Shown here piece after piece: positions 34,025-44,149 of a stretch of 64,000 nucleotides of DNA. Origin of the DNA: Polaromonas sp. YR568 (lineage in GTDB: Bacteria > Pseudomonadota > Gammaproteobacteria > Burkholderiales > Burkholderiaceae); contig CAMBWM010000001.1 of assembly GCA_945871335.1 (NCBI GenBank), positions 33,915-97,914 of the forward strand, read 5' to 3'. The notes below the pieces were generated by a model, which was not told the origin of the DNA, did no database searches, and saw nothing but the letters and a program-made list of their open reading frames with translations. The position numbers and the translations under genes were made by a program. Every line of letters starts with the position of its first letter. Within the stretch, counting starts at the first letter, position 1.

Positions 34025-35599
34025 TCAATGCCTGAAATGCCTCACGCCCGTGAACACCATGGCCACGCCACGCTCATTCGCCGCGTCAATCACTTCCTGG
34101 TCGCGCATCGAGCCGCCGGGTTGAATCACGCAAGTCGCGCCCTCGTCCACCACCACGTCTAATCCATCGCGAAACGGAAAAAACGCATCGCTGGCCACCA
34201 CCGTGTTTTGCAAACTCAGCTTGGCATGACCGGCCTTGATAGCCGCGATACGCGCGGAATCTAAGCGGCTCATCTGACCCGCACCCACGCCCATGGTCAT
34301 GCCGTTGGCGCAAAACACAATCGCGTTGCTCTTCACAAACTTGGCCACTTTCCATGCGAACAACAGATCTTGCATTTGCGCGGGGCTGGGTTGCTTGGTG
34401 GTCACCACTTGCATGTCGCTCAAAGACAAACGGTGGTTGTCAGCGGTTTGCATCAACAAACCGGAGCCCACACGTTTGACATCCAGCAAATTCAAACCGT
34501 TATCCCAAGGCGTGGTGCCGCCGGGCGGCAAAGCAATTTGCAACACCCGCACATTCGCTTTGGCCTGCAATTGCACGAGTGCCTCTCCGGTGAAAGACGG
34601 CGCGATCAACACTTCCACAAATTGCTGCGCCAGCGCTTGCACGGTAGACAAATCGACCGGGCAATTGAAAGCGATGATGCCGCCGAAAGCCGATGTCGGG
34701 TCGGTCTGGTAAGCCTTTTTGTAAGCAGACAAAGCGTCTTCGGCCACGGCCACGCCGCAAGGGTTGGCGTGTTTAACGATCACGCAAGCCGGTGTGTCAA
34801 AACTCTTGACGCATTCCCATGCCGCATCAGCATCGGCGATGTTGTTGTAGGACAGTTCTTTGCCTTGCAATTGACGCGCAGTCACCAGCGAACCTAGCGC
34901 GGGATGCGTGTCTTGGTAGAAGGCCGCCAGTTGGTGCGGGTTCTCGCCATAACGCAAGTCTTGCAATTTGACGAACCGGCCATTTGCTTGCGCCGGAAAC
35001 AAACTGCGTTGCTCGGTGGCCAAGTCCAGCGAAGACAAATAGTCGCTGATCGCGCCGTCGTACATGCTGATGCGGTTGAACGCAGCCACCGCCAATTTGA
35101 AACGCGTGCCCTCGCTCAAGCCCTGATGCTCGCGCCATTCATCAATCACCGGTTGGTATTGCGACGCATCGGTCAACACCGCCACATGCTTCCAGTTTTT
35201 GGCAGCGCTGCGCACCATGGCCGGTCCGCCTATGTCTATGTTTTCAATCGCGTCGTCCAGCGTGCAATCGGGCATAGCGACGGTGGCTTCAAACGGGTAC
35301 AAATTGACCACCAGCAAATCAATGGTTTCAATGCCGTGGTCTTGCAAGGCCTGCATATGGGCGGGTACATCACGCCGCGCCAGCAAGCCACCATGCACTT
35401 TGGGATGCAAAGTTTTGACACGGCCATCGAGCATTTCGGGAAAGCCGGTCAAGTCGGCAACCTCGCGCACGGGCAAACCCTGGGCGGCCAGCAACTGTGC
35501 TGTGCCGCCGGTGGAAATCAGCTTGACACCTAATGCATGTAAGGCTTGGGCGAGTTCCACAACACCGGTCTTGTCAGACACGGAAATCAAAGCGTTCAT
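34025..35599 (-). CDS. purH: Bifunctional AICAR transformylase / IMP cyclohydrolase
   Basis: 524 residues. The IMPCH half opens [35 protein letters not shown]. The transformylase half includes [44 protein letters not shown] and the late [11 protein letters not shown]. It catalyses the last two steps of purine synthesis to IMP. It lies downstream of fis and dusB on the same strand, the order seen in many Burkholderiales. Confidence 0.96.
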   Translation of the reverse strand: MNALISVSDKTGVVELAQALHALGVKLISTGGTAQLLAAQGLPVREVADLTGFPEMLDGRVKTLHPKVHGGLLARRDVPAHMQALQDHGIETIDLLVVNLYPFEATVAMPDCTLDDAIENIDIGGPAMVRSAAKNWKHVAVLTDASQYQPVIDEWREHQGLSEGTRFKLAVAAFNRISMYDGAISDYLSSLDLATEQRSLFPAQANGRFVKLQDLRYGENPHQLAAFYQDTHPALGSLVTARQLQGKELSYNNIADADAAWECVKSFDTPACVIVKHANPCGVAVAEDALSAYKKAYQTDPTSAFGGIIAFNCPVDLSTVQALAQQFVEVLIAPSFTGEALVQLQAKANVRVLQIALPPGGTTPWDNGLNLLDVKRVGSGLLMQTADNHRLSLSDMQVVTTKQPSPAQMQDLLFAWKVAKFVKSNAIVFCANGMTMGVGAGQMSRLDSARIAAIKAGHAKLSLQNTVVASDAFFPFRDGLDVVVDEGATCVIQPGGSMRDQEVIDAANERGVAMVFTGVRHFRH

Positions 35600-35642
35600 G
35601 GGTATAACTTTCTAGGGTGCAGTCAGGCTGCGGTCACACATG

Positions 35643-35876
35643 TCAGAGCAGTTTATGGTCGGTCAGTTTTTTACGCAAAGTATTGCGGTTCAAGCCCAGC
35701 CAAGTAGCGGCGCGCGACTGGTTGCCGTCGGCGTGTTTCATCACCACGTCAAGCAATGGCTTTTCCATCACCTGAATCATCATGTCATGCAATTGATCGG
35801 GCTCAGCACCACGCAAATCCTTGAAATATGTTTCAAGGCTGTGGCGAATCACCTCTTCAATCTGCTTTTTACTCAT
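35643..35876 (-). CDS. fis: DNA-binding protein Fis
   Basis: 77 residues. The C-terminal helix-turn-helix AATWLGLNRNTLRKKLTDHKLL is the Fis/NtrC-family signature. The N-terminal region forms the dimer helices. Betaproteobacterial Fis is shorter than the 98-residue E. coli form, as here. It bends DNA and controls rRNA and growth-phase genes. It overlaps dusB by four bases, the classical dusB-fis coupling. Confidence 0.94.
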   Translation of the reverse strand: MSKKQIEEVIRHSLETYFKDLRGAEPDQLHDMMIQVMEKPLLDVVMKHADGNQSRAATWLGLNRNTLRKKLTDHKLL

Positions 35877-36904
35877 GTGCTTGTCTCCAAAACGGATGTG
35901 TGTTGTATGGGCTCTAAACGGTCTGACAGCTGGGCCAAGCTGTCAAAATAATTGGCAACAGCGAGCAACTGCAGGTCGCAGTCGTCGATGACATTCATGC
36001 TTTTTCGAAAGGCCAATGCGTTCGGCAGGCCATGCGTATACCAAGCAATGTGTTTGCGCGCACTTCGCACGCCCAGGTGCTTGCCGTAAAGGCTGTAGTG
36101 GTCTTGCAAATGATGCAAGAGCAAACGCTTGACCTCGGCAACCAAAGGTGAGGCAAGCTCGCTGCCGTGGCTAAGGTAATGCGCAACTTCGCGAAATATC
36201 CAAGGACGCCCTTGGGCAGCGCGACCAATCATCACAGCATCGGCCCCAGTCAGCATCAGTACTTGTTTGGCTTTTTGTGGGGAATCAATGTCGCCATTGG
36301 CCACCACAGGAATGGTCAGCGCTGCCTTCACCAGGGCAATGGTGTCGTACTCAGCCAAGCCGCTGTAGCCCTGCTCGCGGGTACGTCCGTGGACCGTGAC
36401 CATTTGCACACCGGCTGATTCGGCTTGCTTGGCAAGCGAGACGACATTGCGCTGATCGGCACGCCAACCGGTACGCATCTTCAGCGTCACGGGTACCTCG
36501 TAGGGCATGGCTGCATTCACTACCGCTTGCACAATTTGCATGGCGAGGTTTTCGTCTTGCATCAACGCCGAGCCTGCCCATTTGTTGCAGACTTTTTTGG
36601 CGGGACAGCCCATGTTGATATCGATGATCTGAGCGCCGCGCTGAATGTTATACACCGCCGCATCAGCCATCATGTCAGCATCTGTGCCAGCGATCTGCAC
36701 CGAGATGGGGCCGTCTTCACCGTCGTGGTTGGCTCGGCGCGAGGTTTTCAAACTGTCCCACAAATCTTTGCGCGATGTGACCATTTCACTCACGGCATAC
36801 GATGCCCCCAGTTGTTTGCACAACATACGAAACGGTCTGTCTGTGACACCTGCCATGGGTGCCACAAACACGTTGTGTGCTAACTCAAACGAACCGATGC
36901 GCAT
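35873..36904 (-). CDS. dusB: tRNA-dihydrouridine synthase B
   Basis: 343 residues. FMN-barrel N-terminus: LAHNVFVAPMAGVTDRPFRML. The catalytic Cys is in IDINMGCPAKKVCNKWAGSALM, and VTVHGRTREQGYSG and DAVMIGRAAQGRPWIFRE follow, the order of Dus enzymes. It reduces uridines in the tRNA D loop. First gene of dusB-fis(-purH), divergent from the YqaA gene. Confidence 0.95.
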   Translation of the reverse strand: MRIGSFELAHNVFVAPMAGVTDRPFRMLCKQLGASYAVSEMVTSRKDLWDSLKTSRRANHDGEDGPISVQIAGTDADMMADAAVYNIQRGAQIIDINMGCPAKKVCNKWAGSALMQDENLAMQIVQAVVNAAMPYEVPVTLKMRTGWRADQRNVVSLAKQAESAGVQMVTVHGRTREQGYSGLAEYDTIALVKAALTIPVVANGDIDSPQKAKQVLMLTGADAVMIGRAAQGRPWIFREVAHYLSHGSELASPLVAEVKRLLLHHLQDHYSLYGKHLGVRSARKHIAWYTHGLPNALAFRKSMNVIDDCDLQLLAVANYFDSLAQLSDRLEPIQHTSVLETST

Positions 36905-37051
36905 GTGGACTCAATAGCTGTGCTCAAAAAGGAGGCACGATTCTAGCGGTGTGAAATGTTTTTGTACGCGTTTTTTTGATGTATTTTTTCACTGAACATT
37001 TGTGCGTTTTTGTATCGGTTTTTTGCACGCACAACAATTACACTGCCTCAG

Positions 37052-37525
37052 ATGGAGAATTTTTTTCAATCCCTATTGACAAACCTAGCGCAGCCCGAGT
37101 ATGGGTTGATCGTTTTATTTGGTGCGTCATTGTTGGCAGCGACTTTGTTACCGTTGGGTTCCGAGCCCGTTTTATTAGGCTTAGTCACTTTGAACCCATC
37201 GCTGTTGTGGCCGGCATTGTGTGTGGCGACCATAGGCAACACGATGGGTGGCGCAGTGGGTTGGTGGATGGGGGTAGGCGCAGACCGGTTATGGGCCAGT
37301 CGCCGTCCTTCGTTCGATCAAGCACACCATGTGCGTGCCTTGCAATGGTTACAGCGTATTGGGCCCGCAGCCTGTTTAGGCGCATGGTTACCCGTGATAG
37401 GCGACCCGTTGTGCGTGGTGGCTGGTTTTTTAAGGCTGCCGTTTTGGCCGTGTGTGTTTTACATGGCCATTGGCAAAGCACTTCGTTATGGTGTGCTGGT
37501 GTTTGGCTGGCAATGGATCGTTTGA
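37052..37525 (+). CDS. yqaA: YqaA/DedA-like (VTT domain) inner-membrane protein
   Basis: 157 residues from the ATG at 37052 (an earlier in-frame ATG lies at 37010). It has four or five hydrophobic helices. LAATLLPLGSEPVLLGLV and GNTMGGAVGWWMGVGADR are the YqaA signature, and RIGPAACLGAWLPVIGDPLCVVAGFLRLP is the re-entrant loop of the VTT/SNARE-associated group. The family is linked to membrane lipid or ion homeostasis, with no proven substrate for YqaA. Confidence 0.85.
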   Translation: MENFFQSLLTNLAQPEYGLIVLFGASLLAATLLPLGSEPVLLGLVTLNPSLLWPALCVATIGNTMGGAVGWWMGVGADRLWASRRPSFDQAHHVRALQWLQRIGPAACLGAWLPVIGDPLCVVAGFLRLPFWPCVFYMAIGKALRYGVLVFGWQWIV

Positions 37526-37583
37526 GCAGCTTGCATCAACGCGCAAGACGAAAAAAATGCTTGCTTGATGATCGTTACATATG

Positions 37584-38675
37584 TCAGGAACTGAACAAAA
37601 AGTTCATCACGTCGCCGTCTTTCACCACGTATTCCTTGCCCTCTGCACGCATCTTGCCCGCGTCTTTCGCGCCTTGCTCACCTTTGAATTGGATGAAGTC
37701 ATCAAATGAAATGGTTTGGGCGCGGATATAGCCCTTTTCAAAATCGGTGTGTATGACGCCTGCGGCTTGCGGACCGGTGTCGCCCACGCGTATGGTCCAG
37801 GCGCGCACTTCTTTCACGCCCGCAGTGAAATAGGTTTGTAAACCCAGCAAGGTGTAAGCCGAGCGAATCAAGCGGTTCAAGCCAGGTTCGGATTGGCCAA
37901 GTTCCGCCAAGAACATGTCGCGGTCTTCGTCGCTCATTTCGCTCATCTCGGCTTCGAGTTTGGCGCTGATGGCAACCACTGGCGCATGTTGCGCCTTGGC
38001 AAATTGGCTGAGGCGGTCCAGCATGGGGTTGTTCTCGAAACCGTCTTCGGCCACGTTGGCGACAAACATGGCGGGCTTGGCGGTGATCAGGAAAAACTGT
38101 TTGACCGCGAGTTTTTCTTCTTTGCTGAAATCAATCGTGCGCACCGGCTTGGTGTCGTTCAACGCAGTTTGGCAACGCTCCAATATGGCCACGAGTTTGG
38201 CGGCTTCTTTGTCGCCGGAGCGTGCGGTTTTCTGGTGGCGGTGCAGCGCTTTTTCCACGCTGCTCAAGTCGGCCAGACACAACTCGGTTTGAATCACTTC
38301 AATGTCTGAAATGGGGTCGACCTTGCCAGCCACGTGAATCACGTTGTCGTCTTCAAAGCAGCGCACCACATTCACAATCGCATCGGTTTCGCGTATGTGC
38401 GCTAAGAATTGGTTGCCCAGCCCTTCGCCGGTGCTGGCGCCTGCAACCAAACCGGCGATGTCGACAAACTCGACGATGGCAGGCACCACACGCTCGGGCT
38501 TGACGATGCCAGACAACTGGTCCAGACGCGTGTCCGGCACCTCGACCACGCCGACATTGGGCTCGATGGTGCAAAACGGGTAGTTTTCAGCCGCAATGCC
38601 CGCTTTGGTCAGGGCGTTGAACAGGGTGGACTTACCGACGTTGGGCAAGCCCACGATGCCGCATTTCAAACTCAT
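37584..38675 (-). CDS. ychF: Redox-regulated ATPase YchF
   Basis: 363 residues, the exact family length. G1 motif [17 protein letters not shown] at about residues 7-23, G3 in [25 protein letters not shown], and a C-terminal TGS domain with [13 protein letters not shown] and [18 protein letters not shown]1/YchF proteins hydrolyse ATP better than GTP and bind ribosomes. Convergent with yqaA, divergent from the ubiquinone-type hydroxylase gene. Confidence 0.96.
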   Translation of the reverse strand: MSLKCGIVGLPNVGKSTLFNALTKAGIAAENYPFCTIEPNVGVVEVPDTRLDQLSGIVKPERVVPAIVEFVDIAGLVAGASTGEGLGNQFLAHIRETDAIVNVVRCFEDDNVIHVAGKVDPISDIEVIQTELCLADLSSVEKALHRHQKTARSGDKEAAKLVAILERCQTALNDTKPVRTIDFSKEEKLAVKQFFLITAKPAMFVANVAEDGFENNPMLDRLSQFAKAQHAPVVAISAKLEAEMSEMSDEDRDMFLAELGQSEPGLNRLIRSAYTLLGLQTYFTAGVKEVRAWTIRVGDTGPQAAGVIHTDFEKGYIRAQTISFDDFIQFKGEQGAKDAGKMRAEGKEYVVKDGDVMNFLFSS

Positions 38676-38754
38676 GGCTGTTTCCTTGGAAAGCTAAAGC
38701 GCAGGCTAGGGTTGTGCGCAAAGCCTGAAATTCTACGGCCAGCCAACTCCTACA

Positions 38755-39882
38755 ATGGATTGCATGTCTTCATCCTTTGATATTTGTATACGCGGCAGTG
38801 GTGTGGTCGGCAGCACATTGGCCTTGCTGCTGGCGCGGCAGCGCTTGCGTGTGGCCTTGGTGGGTCATCCTGCACCAGCCACCGATGTACGCGCGTTTGC
38901 CCTCAACGCGCACTCCCGGGAAGTTTTGTCTGAGCTTCGTTGTTGGCCTGAGTCGCCCCATGTCACTGCGGTGCAATCCATGCAAGTCTGGGGCGATGCC
39001 GGTGGATTCGTGCAATTTCAAGCCCCCTCGTTCAATGGTTTGACACATATCGTCGATGTGCCAGCGCTTGAGCAGATGCTGTCGCAAGCTGTCCATTATC
39101 AAACCGAGATTCAGCGTTTTGACACGGCCCCAGAAGCCACACTGACGGTGGTGTGTGAAGGTCGCAGCAGCCAATCCCGCAAAGAACTTGGCGTGGCCTA
39201 CAGCAGCATGCCGTATGCACAACACGCATTAGCCACCCGTGTGCAATGCGACAAACCGCATCGTCAACAAGCATTGCAATGGTTTTCGCGCAGCCACGGC
39301 GAGCTCGACATATTGGCACTGCTGCCGTTGGGTGGCAATGCGGGACAAGAGGCCGCGGTCGTGTGGTCTTTGCCTGCTTCACGTGCGTTAGCGCTTGAGC
39401 AATCATCAGCGGATGAACTGTCGCTGGCGCTGTCACAAGCCAGCCAACAGGTGTTGGGGCCATTAAAAGTCATCGCTCCCGTTCAAGTTTGGCCACTGCA
39501 TCAGGCCCAAGCTCTGCAATGGAGCGGACATTTCGACAACGGTCAATCGTGGGTACTGGCGGGGGATGCGGCACACACCATCCACCCTCTGGCAGGTTTG
39601 GGCTTGAATCTGGGCTTGGCAGATATCAGCGAATTGGCCTCGGTACTCAAAGAGCGTGAAACATCCGCCTATTGGCGGCCCTTAAACGATCCGTATTTTT
39701 TGCGCCGCTATGAGCGTGCACGCAAAGCAGGTATGCAACCCACATGGTTGGCCTGTGACGGCTTACACCGCTTGTTCAATCAACCCATGATTCCTATTCA
39801 GCAACTGCGCAACTGGGGCCTAAACAGCTTCAATCAGTTCAATGCCCTTAAGCGTTGGACCATGCGCCAAGCCATGCATTAA
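38755..39882 (+). CDS. UbiH/UbiF-family FAD-dependent hydroxylase
   Basis: 375 residues. FAD-binding start DICIRGSGVVGSTLALLLARQRLRVALV and the second FAD motif SWVLAGDAAHTIHPLAGLGLNLGLADISELA, the latter diagnostic for ubiquinone-ring hydroxylases (UbiH, UbiF, UbiI, UbiM, COQ6). The central substrate-binding part is short. Start at 38755, with an in-frame ATG three codons on. Which ring position it hydroxylates cannot be told from sequence alone. Followed by dsbC after 18 bases. Confidence 0.88.
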   Translation: MDCMSSSFDICIRGSGVVGSTLALLLARQRLRVALVGHPAPATDVRAFALNAHSREVLSELRCWPESPHVTAVQSMQVWGDAGGFVQFQAPSFNGLTHIVDVPALEQMLSQAVHYQTEIQRFDTAPEATLTVVCEGRSSQSRKELGVAYSSMPYAQHALATRVQCDKPHRQQALQWFSRSHGELDILALLPLGGNAGQEAAVVWSLPASRALALEQSSADELSLALSQASQQVLGPLKVIAPVQVWPLHQAQALQWSGHFDNGQSWVLAGDAAHTIHPLAGLGLNLGLADISELASVLKERETSAYWRPLNDPYFLRRYERARKAGMQPTWLACDGLHRLFNQPMIPIQQLRNWGLNSFNQFNALKRWTMRQAMH

Positions 39883-39900
39883 TCAACCCTCGGAATAACC

Positions 39901-40635
39901 ATGTCTTACCAAACGATTCGTCACGCATTGGCAGTTTTCTTTGCCTTGTCCCTAAGTTGTTTCTTCACCGGTGCTGTGTTTGCGCAAGGAGAAGAAGCGC
40001 AGATTCGAAAAAATTTGAAAGAGCGCATGCCGCAGATTCAACCGATTGACGAAGTACGGCGTACCCCCATGCCCGGTTTGTTTGAAGTGCGTGTTGATGG
40101 AACCGATATTTATTACACCGACGCAAGCGGCCATTTTTTGTTGCAAGGCCAATTGATTGACACGCGTAATCAACGCAACTTGACCGAAGAACGCTTGCAA
40201 AAAATCATGGCCATTGATTTCAAGTCGCTGCCGTTCAAGGATGCAATCAGTTGGGTGAAAGGCAAAGGCGAGAGAAAAATTGCAATTTTTGAAGACCCAA
40301 ATTGTGGCTATTGCAAGCGGTTCGAGCGTGACATAGCCAAACTAGACAACGTCACAGTGTTCATTTTTCTTTATCCCATACTGGGCAAAGACTCGGTGGA
40401 GAAATCCAAATCGATATGGTGTGCCAAAGATCCTGCCAAATCTTGGCAAGACTGGATGGTGCGTGACCAAATGCCTGCCGCTGCAAATTGTGACACCGGC
40501 AGCCTGAAGCGCAATATGGAATACGGTCAGAAAATGAAAATCACAGGAACACCCACCACACTGCTGCCCGACGGCACACGTATTCCAGGGGCGATTGAAT
40601 TGTCGCAACTCGAAAAACTATTGGCCAAGCAATGA
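39901..40635 (+). CDS. dsbC: Periplasmic thiol:disulfide isomerase DsbC
   Basis: 244 residues. A signal peptide (LAVFFALSLSCFFTGAVFA) is followed by the dimerisation domain (LFEVRVDGTDIYYTDASGHFLLQGQLID) and a thioredoxin fold with active site CGYC at 135-138 (FEDPNCGYCKRFER). A cis-Pro is in TGTPTTLLPDG. It corrects wrong disulfides in the periplasm, kept reduced by DsbD. The downstream M61 gene starts inside its stop (ATGA). Confidence 0.94.
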   Translation: MSYQTIRHALAVFFALSLSCFFTGAVFAQGEEAQIRKNLKERMPQIQPIDEVRRTPMPGLFEVRVDGTDIYYTDASGHFLLQGQLIDTRNQRNLTEERLQKIMAIDFKSLPFKDAISWVKGKGERKIAIFEDPNCGYCKRFERDIAKLDNVTVFIFLYPILGKDSVEKSKSIWCAKDPAKSWQDWMVRDQMPAAANCDTGSLKRNMEYGQKMKITGTPTTLLPDGTRIPGAIELSQLEKLLAKQ

Positions 40636-42404
40636 GCGTCAATACCGCAAGCGTTCACTACCAGGTTCGCGTACTCAACCTGCATGCTCACCAATGGGAA
40701 GTGGTGTTGACGCTGCAACAACCGCAAGCTGTGCAACATTTACAACTGCCGGTGTGGATTCCGGGCAGTTACATGGTGCGGGAATTTTCCAAGCAACTCA
40801 GCCAGATGCAGGCCACACAGCATGGCGTCACTTGTGCCGTAGAACAAACCGCCAAAGCTACTTGGCAAGTACATGCGGACCCATCGCAAGCTTTGCAAGT
40901 GCGTTACACCGTCCACGCCTATGACGCCTCGGTACGCACTGCTTGGCTAGATGCATTGCGTGGTTTTTTCAACCCGACGAGCCTGTGTTTGATCGCTATC
41001 GGCCATGAAGAACAAGCACTCACGATCGATATTGCACAGCCTGAGACATGCCCGCATTGGCGGTTAGCAACCGCATTGCGCCCGGTTAAAACCAGTTCGC
41101 ATGGGTTTGGCCTTTACCGGGCAGACAGCTATGACGAACTGGCTGACTCACCGGTTGAAATGGCAGACTTTTGGGTCAGTGATTTTGTTGCCAAGGGTGT
41201 TGTGCACCGTGTCGTGGTCACGGGTGCAGCGCCGTCATTTGATGGCGCTCGGCTGCTGTCAGACATGCAAAAAATTTGTGAGGCTGAGATCCATTTTTGG
41301 CACGGTACGCGCAAACCCCCGCATGACCGCTATGTGTTTTTCATCAACGCGGTGGCTGATGGCTATGGCGGCTTAGAACATTGCCACAGCACGGCGCTGA
41401 TGTGCAAGCGCGACGACTTACCCCGGGTTGACCAGGCCGCATCCAACGATGGCTATATCAATTTATTAGGGCTGATCAGTCACGAATATTTCCACACATG
41501 GAATGTCGAACGCTTGCGCCCTGTTTCGTTTGCCCGCTATGACTACACACAAGAAAATTACACGTCGTTGTTGTGGTTCTTTGAAGGCTTGACCAGCTAC
41601 TACGACGACCTGTTGCTGTGCCGTGCCGAATTGATTTCGCCTGCGGTGTATTTCAAATTGCTTGGAAAAACCATCAACAGCGTGTTGCAAACACCGGGGC
41701 GGCATGTTCACAGCGTTGCGCAAGCCAGCTTTGAGGCATGGACCAAGCTTTACCGTCCCGACGCCAACAGTCCCAACTTATCCATCAGTTACTACGCCAA
41801 AGGCGCATTGGTCGGTCTGTGTTTGGATTTGACCTTGCGAAAGACCGGACACAGCCTGGACCAAGTGATGCGGCTCCTGTGGCAACACTGCAAAGCTGGA
41901 CCGATGCAAGAAGAAGATGTCTTACAAGCCCTCAAGACCTTGACCGGCCGCAGTTGGCAACGTGACATCAAGGCCTGGGTTCACGGCACGGGTGAATTGC
42001 CACTGAGGGAATTGCTTCATGCACAAGGCGTAGAAATCATAGAAGACACTTGTCCATTGGCACAACAGCTGGGTCTGCGCGTGCAAGAAAACCATGCTGT
42101 GCACATTCAAAGCGTATTGAGCGACAGTGCCGCTGAAGTGGCGGGATTCGCGCCTGGCGACGAATGGCTGGGGGTGGCCATTGCTGGCAACCGCAGTGCT
42201 GGTGCGAGTGCATGGCGCATCAAACGCCTTGACCAATTACCCGCCCTGCTGGGCAAACACAAAAACTTGACAGCTTTGATTTCTCGTGACGGCAGGCTGC
42301 TGCAACTGCCGCTTCGGCTGCCTGCCAAGGCAGTCAAACAATGGCGCTTAGTCATAGCCCACGCCAACAAAGTGGGGCAATGGCTGGCCGGGAAACAGGC
42401 TTGA
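40632..42404 (+). CDS. M61-family metallopeptidase with PDZ domain
   Basis: 590 residues. The zinc motif HEYFHTWN is at 284-291, and the third ligand is expected in FFEGLTSYYDD. The N-terminal beta domain (YQVRVLNLHAHQWEV, LPVWIPGSYMVREFSKQL) is the M61 signature. A C-terminal PDZ-like region (SVLSDSAAEVAGFAPGDEWLGV) follows. Glycyl aminopeptidase of Sphingomonas is the characterised relative. No signal peptide is visible, so it is probably cytoplasmic. Coupled to dsbC. Confidence 0.92.
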   Translation: MSVNTASVHYQVRVLNLHAHQWEVVLTLQQPQAVQHLQLPVWIPGSYMVREFSKQLSQMQATQHGVTCAVEQTAKATWQVHADPSQALQVRYTVHAYDASVRTAWLDALRGFFNPTSLCLIAIGHEEQALTIDIAQPETCPHWRLATALRPVKTSSHGFGLYRADSYDELADSPVEMADFWVSDFVAKGVVHRVVVTGAAPSFDGARLLSDMQKICEAEIHFWHGTRKPPHDRYVFFINAVADGYGGLEHCHSTALMCKRDDLPRVDQAASNDGYINLLGLISHEYFHTWNVERLRPVSFARYDYTQENYTSLLWFFEGLTSYYDDLLLCRAELISPAVYFKLLGKTINSVLQTPGRHVHSVAQASFEAWTKLYRPDANSPNLSISYYAKGALVGLCLDLTLRKTGHSLDQVMRLLWQHCKAGPMQEEDVLQALKTLTGRSWQRDIKAWVHGTGELPLRELLHAQGVEIIEDTCPLAQQLGLRVQENHAVHIQSVLSDSAAEVAGFAPGDEWLGVAIAGNRSAGASAWRIKRLDQLPALLGKHKNLTALISRDGRLLQLPLRLPAKAVKQWRLVIAHANKVGQWLAGKQA

Positions 42405-42411
42405 TTACGTG

Positions 42412-43710
42412 TCAGAGTTTTCGCAAATCCATCACCCGCTTGGCCTTGCCCTGGCTGCGCTCGATGGTGCCTTCGGCACACAACTCGACCGATAAGCTGC
42501 TGCCTATGTAAGCCTTGGCGTCATGTACCAAGGCGTTTGCCGCAGCCAATGCCTGGCTTGAATCTACTGCCACACCTGCGCGTGTTTCTACCTTCACGGA
42601 CAAGTTGTCCAACGGGCCAGACCGGGACAACACACATTGGTAGTGCGCACTCAATGCGGCTTGCCGCAAGATCAATTCCTCAATTTGCGACGGAAACACA
42701 TTGACGCCGCGAACAATCATCATGTCGTCACTGCGGCCCGTGATTTTTTCAATGCGCCGCATGGTGCGAGCAGTGCCGGGCAATAAACGGGTGAGGTCAC
42801 GCGTTCGGTAACGGATGATGGGCATGGCCTCTTTGGTGAGGCTGGTGAACACCAGTTCACCCCACTCCCCTTCAGCAACAGGTTCACCGGTATTGGGATC
42901 GATGATCTCCGGGTAAAAATGGTCTTCCCATACCGTGGGGCCGTCCTTGGTCTCTATACATTCGCTGGCAACGCCCGGACCAATCACCTCTGACAAACCA
43001 TAAATATCTACCGCGTCTATGCCCATGCGTTTCTCAATATTGGTACGCATATCGTTGGTCCAGGGTTCTGCGCCAAAAATTCCCAAACGCAAACTCACCG
43101 CTTGTGCAGGTATGCCCTGTCGCTCAAATTCATCAGCCAAGGCCAGCATGTAACTGGGAGTGACCATGATGATGTCAGGCTTGAAGTCGTGAATCAGTTG
43201 CACCTGCCTTTCGGTTTGCCCGCCGCCAAAAGGCACGACGGTGAGGCCTAATTTTTCTGCCCCGTAATGTGCACCCAATCCGCCGGTGAACAAGCCATAC
43301 CCGTAACTGATGTGCACGGTGTCCCCAGGGCGTGCACCAGCGGCACGGATACTGCGGGCCACACACTGCGACCACGTGTCGATGTCGTTCAAGGTGTAGC
43401 CGACCACCGTAGGTTTTCCCGTGGTGCCGCTTGAGGCATGAATGCGGGCGAGTTGCTCCCGGGGAACCGCAAACATGCCAAAGGGGTAACTGTCGCGTAA
43501 ATCTGCTTTTGTGGTGAACGGAAACTTGGACAGGTCCGACAAGTGACGGCAATCAGCAGGATGCACCCCCGCCGCATCAAACTTCGCCCGGTAGACTGGC
43601 GAATGCGTATAAGCATGCATCAAGCTCGAACGAAGTCGTTGCAATTGCAGTGCACGCAACTCATCGATGCTGGCTTTTTCAATCGGCTCTAAGGGAAATA
43701 CTTTGTTCAT
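42412..43710 (-). CDS. paaK: Phenylacetate-CoA ligase
   Basis: 432 residues of the short PaaK type. AMP-binding motif IHASSGTTGKPTVVGYT, then YGYGLFTGGLGAHYGAEKLGLTVVPFGGG, IYGLSEVIGPGVASEC, and a C-terminal RSDDMMIVRGVNVFPSQIEELIL. It activates phenylacetate to phenylacetyl-CoA, the first step of the paa pathway. The ring epoxidase genes paaABCDE are not in the window. It overlaps paaI by four bases in a paaG-paaI-paaK run. Confidence 0.94.
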   Translation of the reverse strand: MNKVFPLEPIEKASIDELRALQLQRLRSSLMHAYTHSPVYRAKFDAAGVHPADCRHLSDLSKFPFTTKADLRDSYPFGMFAVPREQLARIHASSGTTGKPTVVGYTLNDIDTWSQCVARSIRAAGARPGDTVHISYGYGLFTGGLGAHYGAEKLGLTVVPFGGGQTERQVQLIHDFKPDIIMVTPSYMLALADEFERQGIPAQAVSLRLGIFGAEPWTNDMRTNIEKRMGIDAVDIYGLSEVIGPGVASECIETKDGPTVWEDHFYPEIIDPNTGEPVAEGEWGELVFTSLTKEAMPIIRYRTRDLTRLLPGTARTMRRIEKITGRSDDMMIVRGVNVFPSQIEELILRQAALSAHYQCVLSRSGPLDNLSVKVETRAGVAVDSSQALAAANALVHDAKAYIGSSLSVELCAEGTIERSQGKAKRVMDLRKL

Positions 43711-44147
43711 GGTGTCACCACTTGGCCTGGTATTTGTGCACTTTTCCCTCTGAAAAGCGCAATCACTTCATCATGCTGGTTACGCACCGCCATGTCGTAC
43801 ACCCCATGGCGACCGCTCAGTATTTGCTCTTGGCCAGTGCAGGTCAGTACATCATTCAATTTCGCTGGCTTTAAAAATTCGATGCTAGCTGCCGCAGCCA
43901 CCGCATTGTGGTTATGGCTATTACAAGCAAATGCGAATGTGGAATCAGCCAATGTAAAGATGAAGCCACCGTGACAAATCCCATGCCCATTCAAATGCAA
44001 GGCCCGCACCTGCATGCGCATACGCGCATGACCGGGCGCACACAACAGCAGTTCCATACCCATGGTGTCTTTCGAGGCAACATCGGAAGCGAACATGGTG
44101 TTGCCAACCATCGTGGCCAGCGCCTCAGCGCTTGTTGATGAGGACAT
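43707..44147 (-). CDS. paaI: Hydroxyphenylacetyl-CoA thioesterase PaaI
   Basis: 146 residues with a hot-dog fold. LHLNGHGICHGGFIFTLADSTFAFACNS carries the catalytic region (Asn/His-Gly-Gly and Asp), and AAASIEFLKPAKLNDVL the beta strand that follows. PaaI hydrolyses dead-end CoA esters formed in phenylacetate breakdown. Sits two bases after paaG and overlaps paaK. Confidence 0.93.
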   Translation of the reverse strand: MSSSTSAEALATMVGNTMFASDVASKDTMGMELLLCAPGHARMRMQVRALHLNGHGICHGGFIFTLADSTFAFACNSHNHNAVAAAASIEFLKPAKLNDVLTCTGQEQILSGRHGVYDMAVRNQHDEVIALFRGKSAQIPGQVVTP

Positions 44148-44149
44148 GG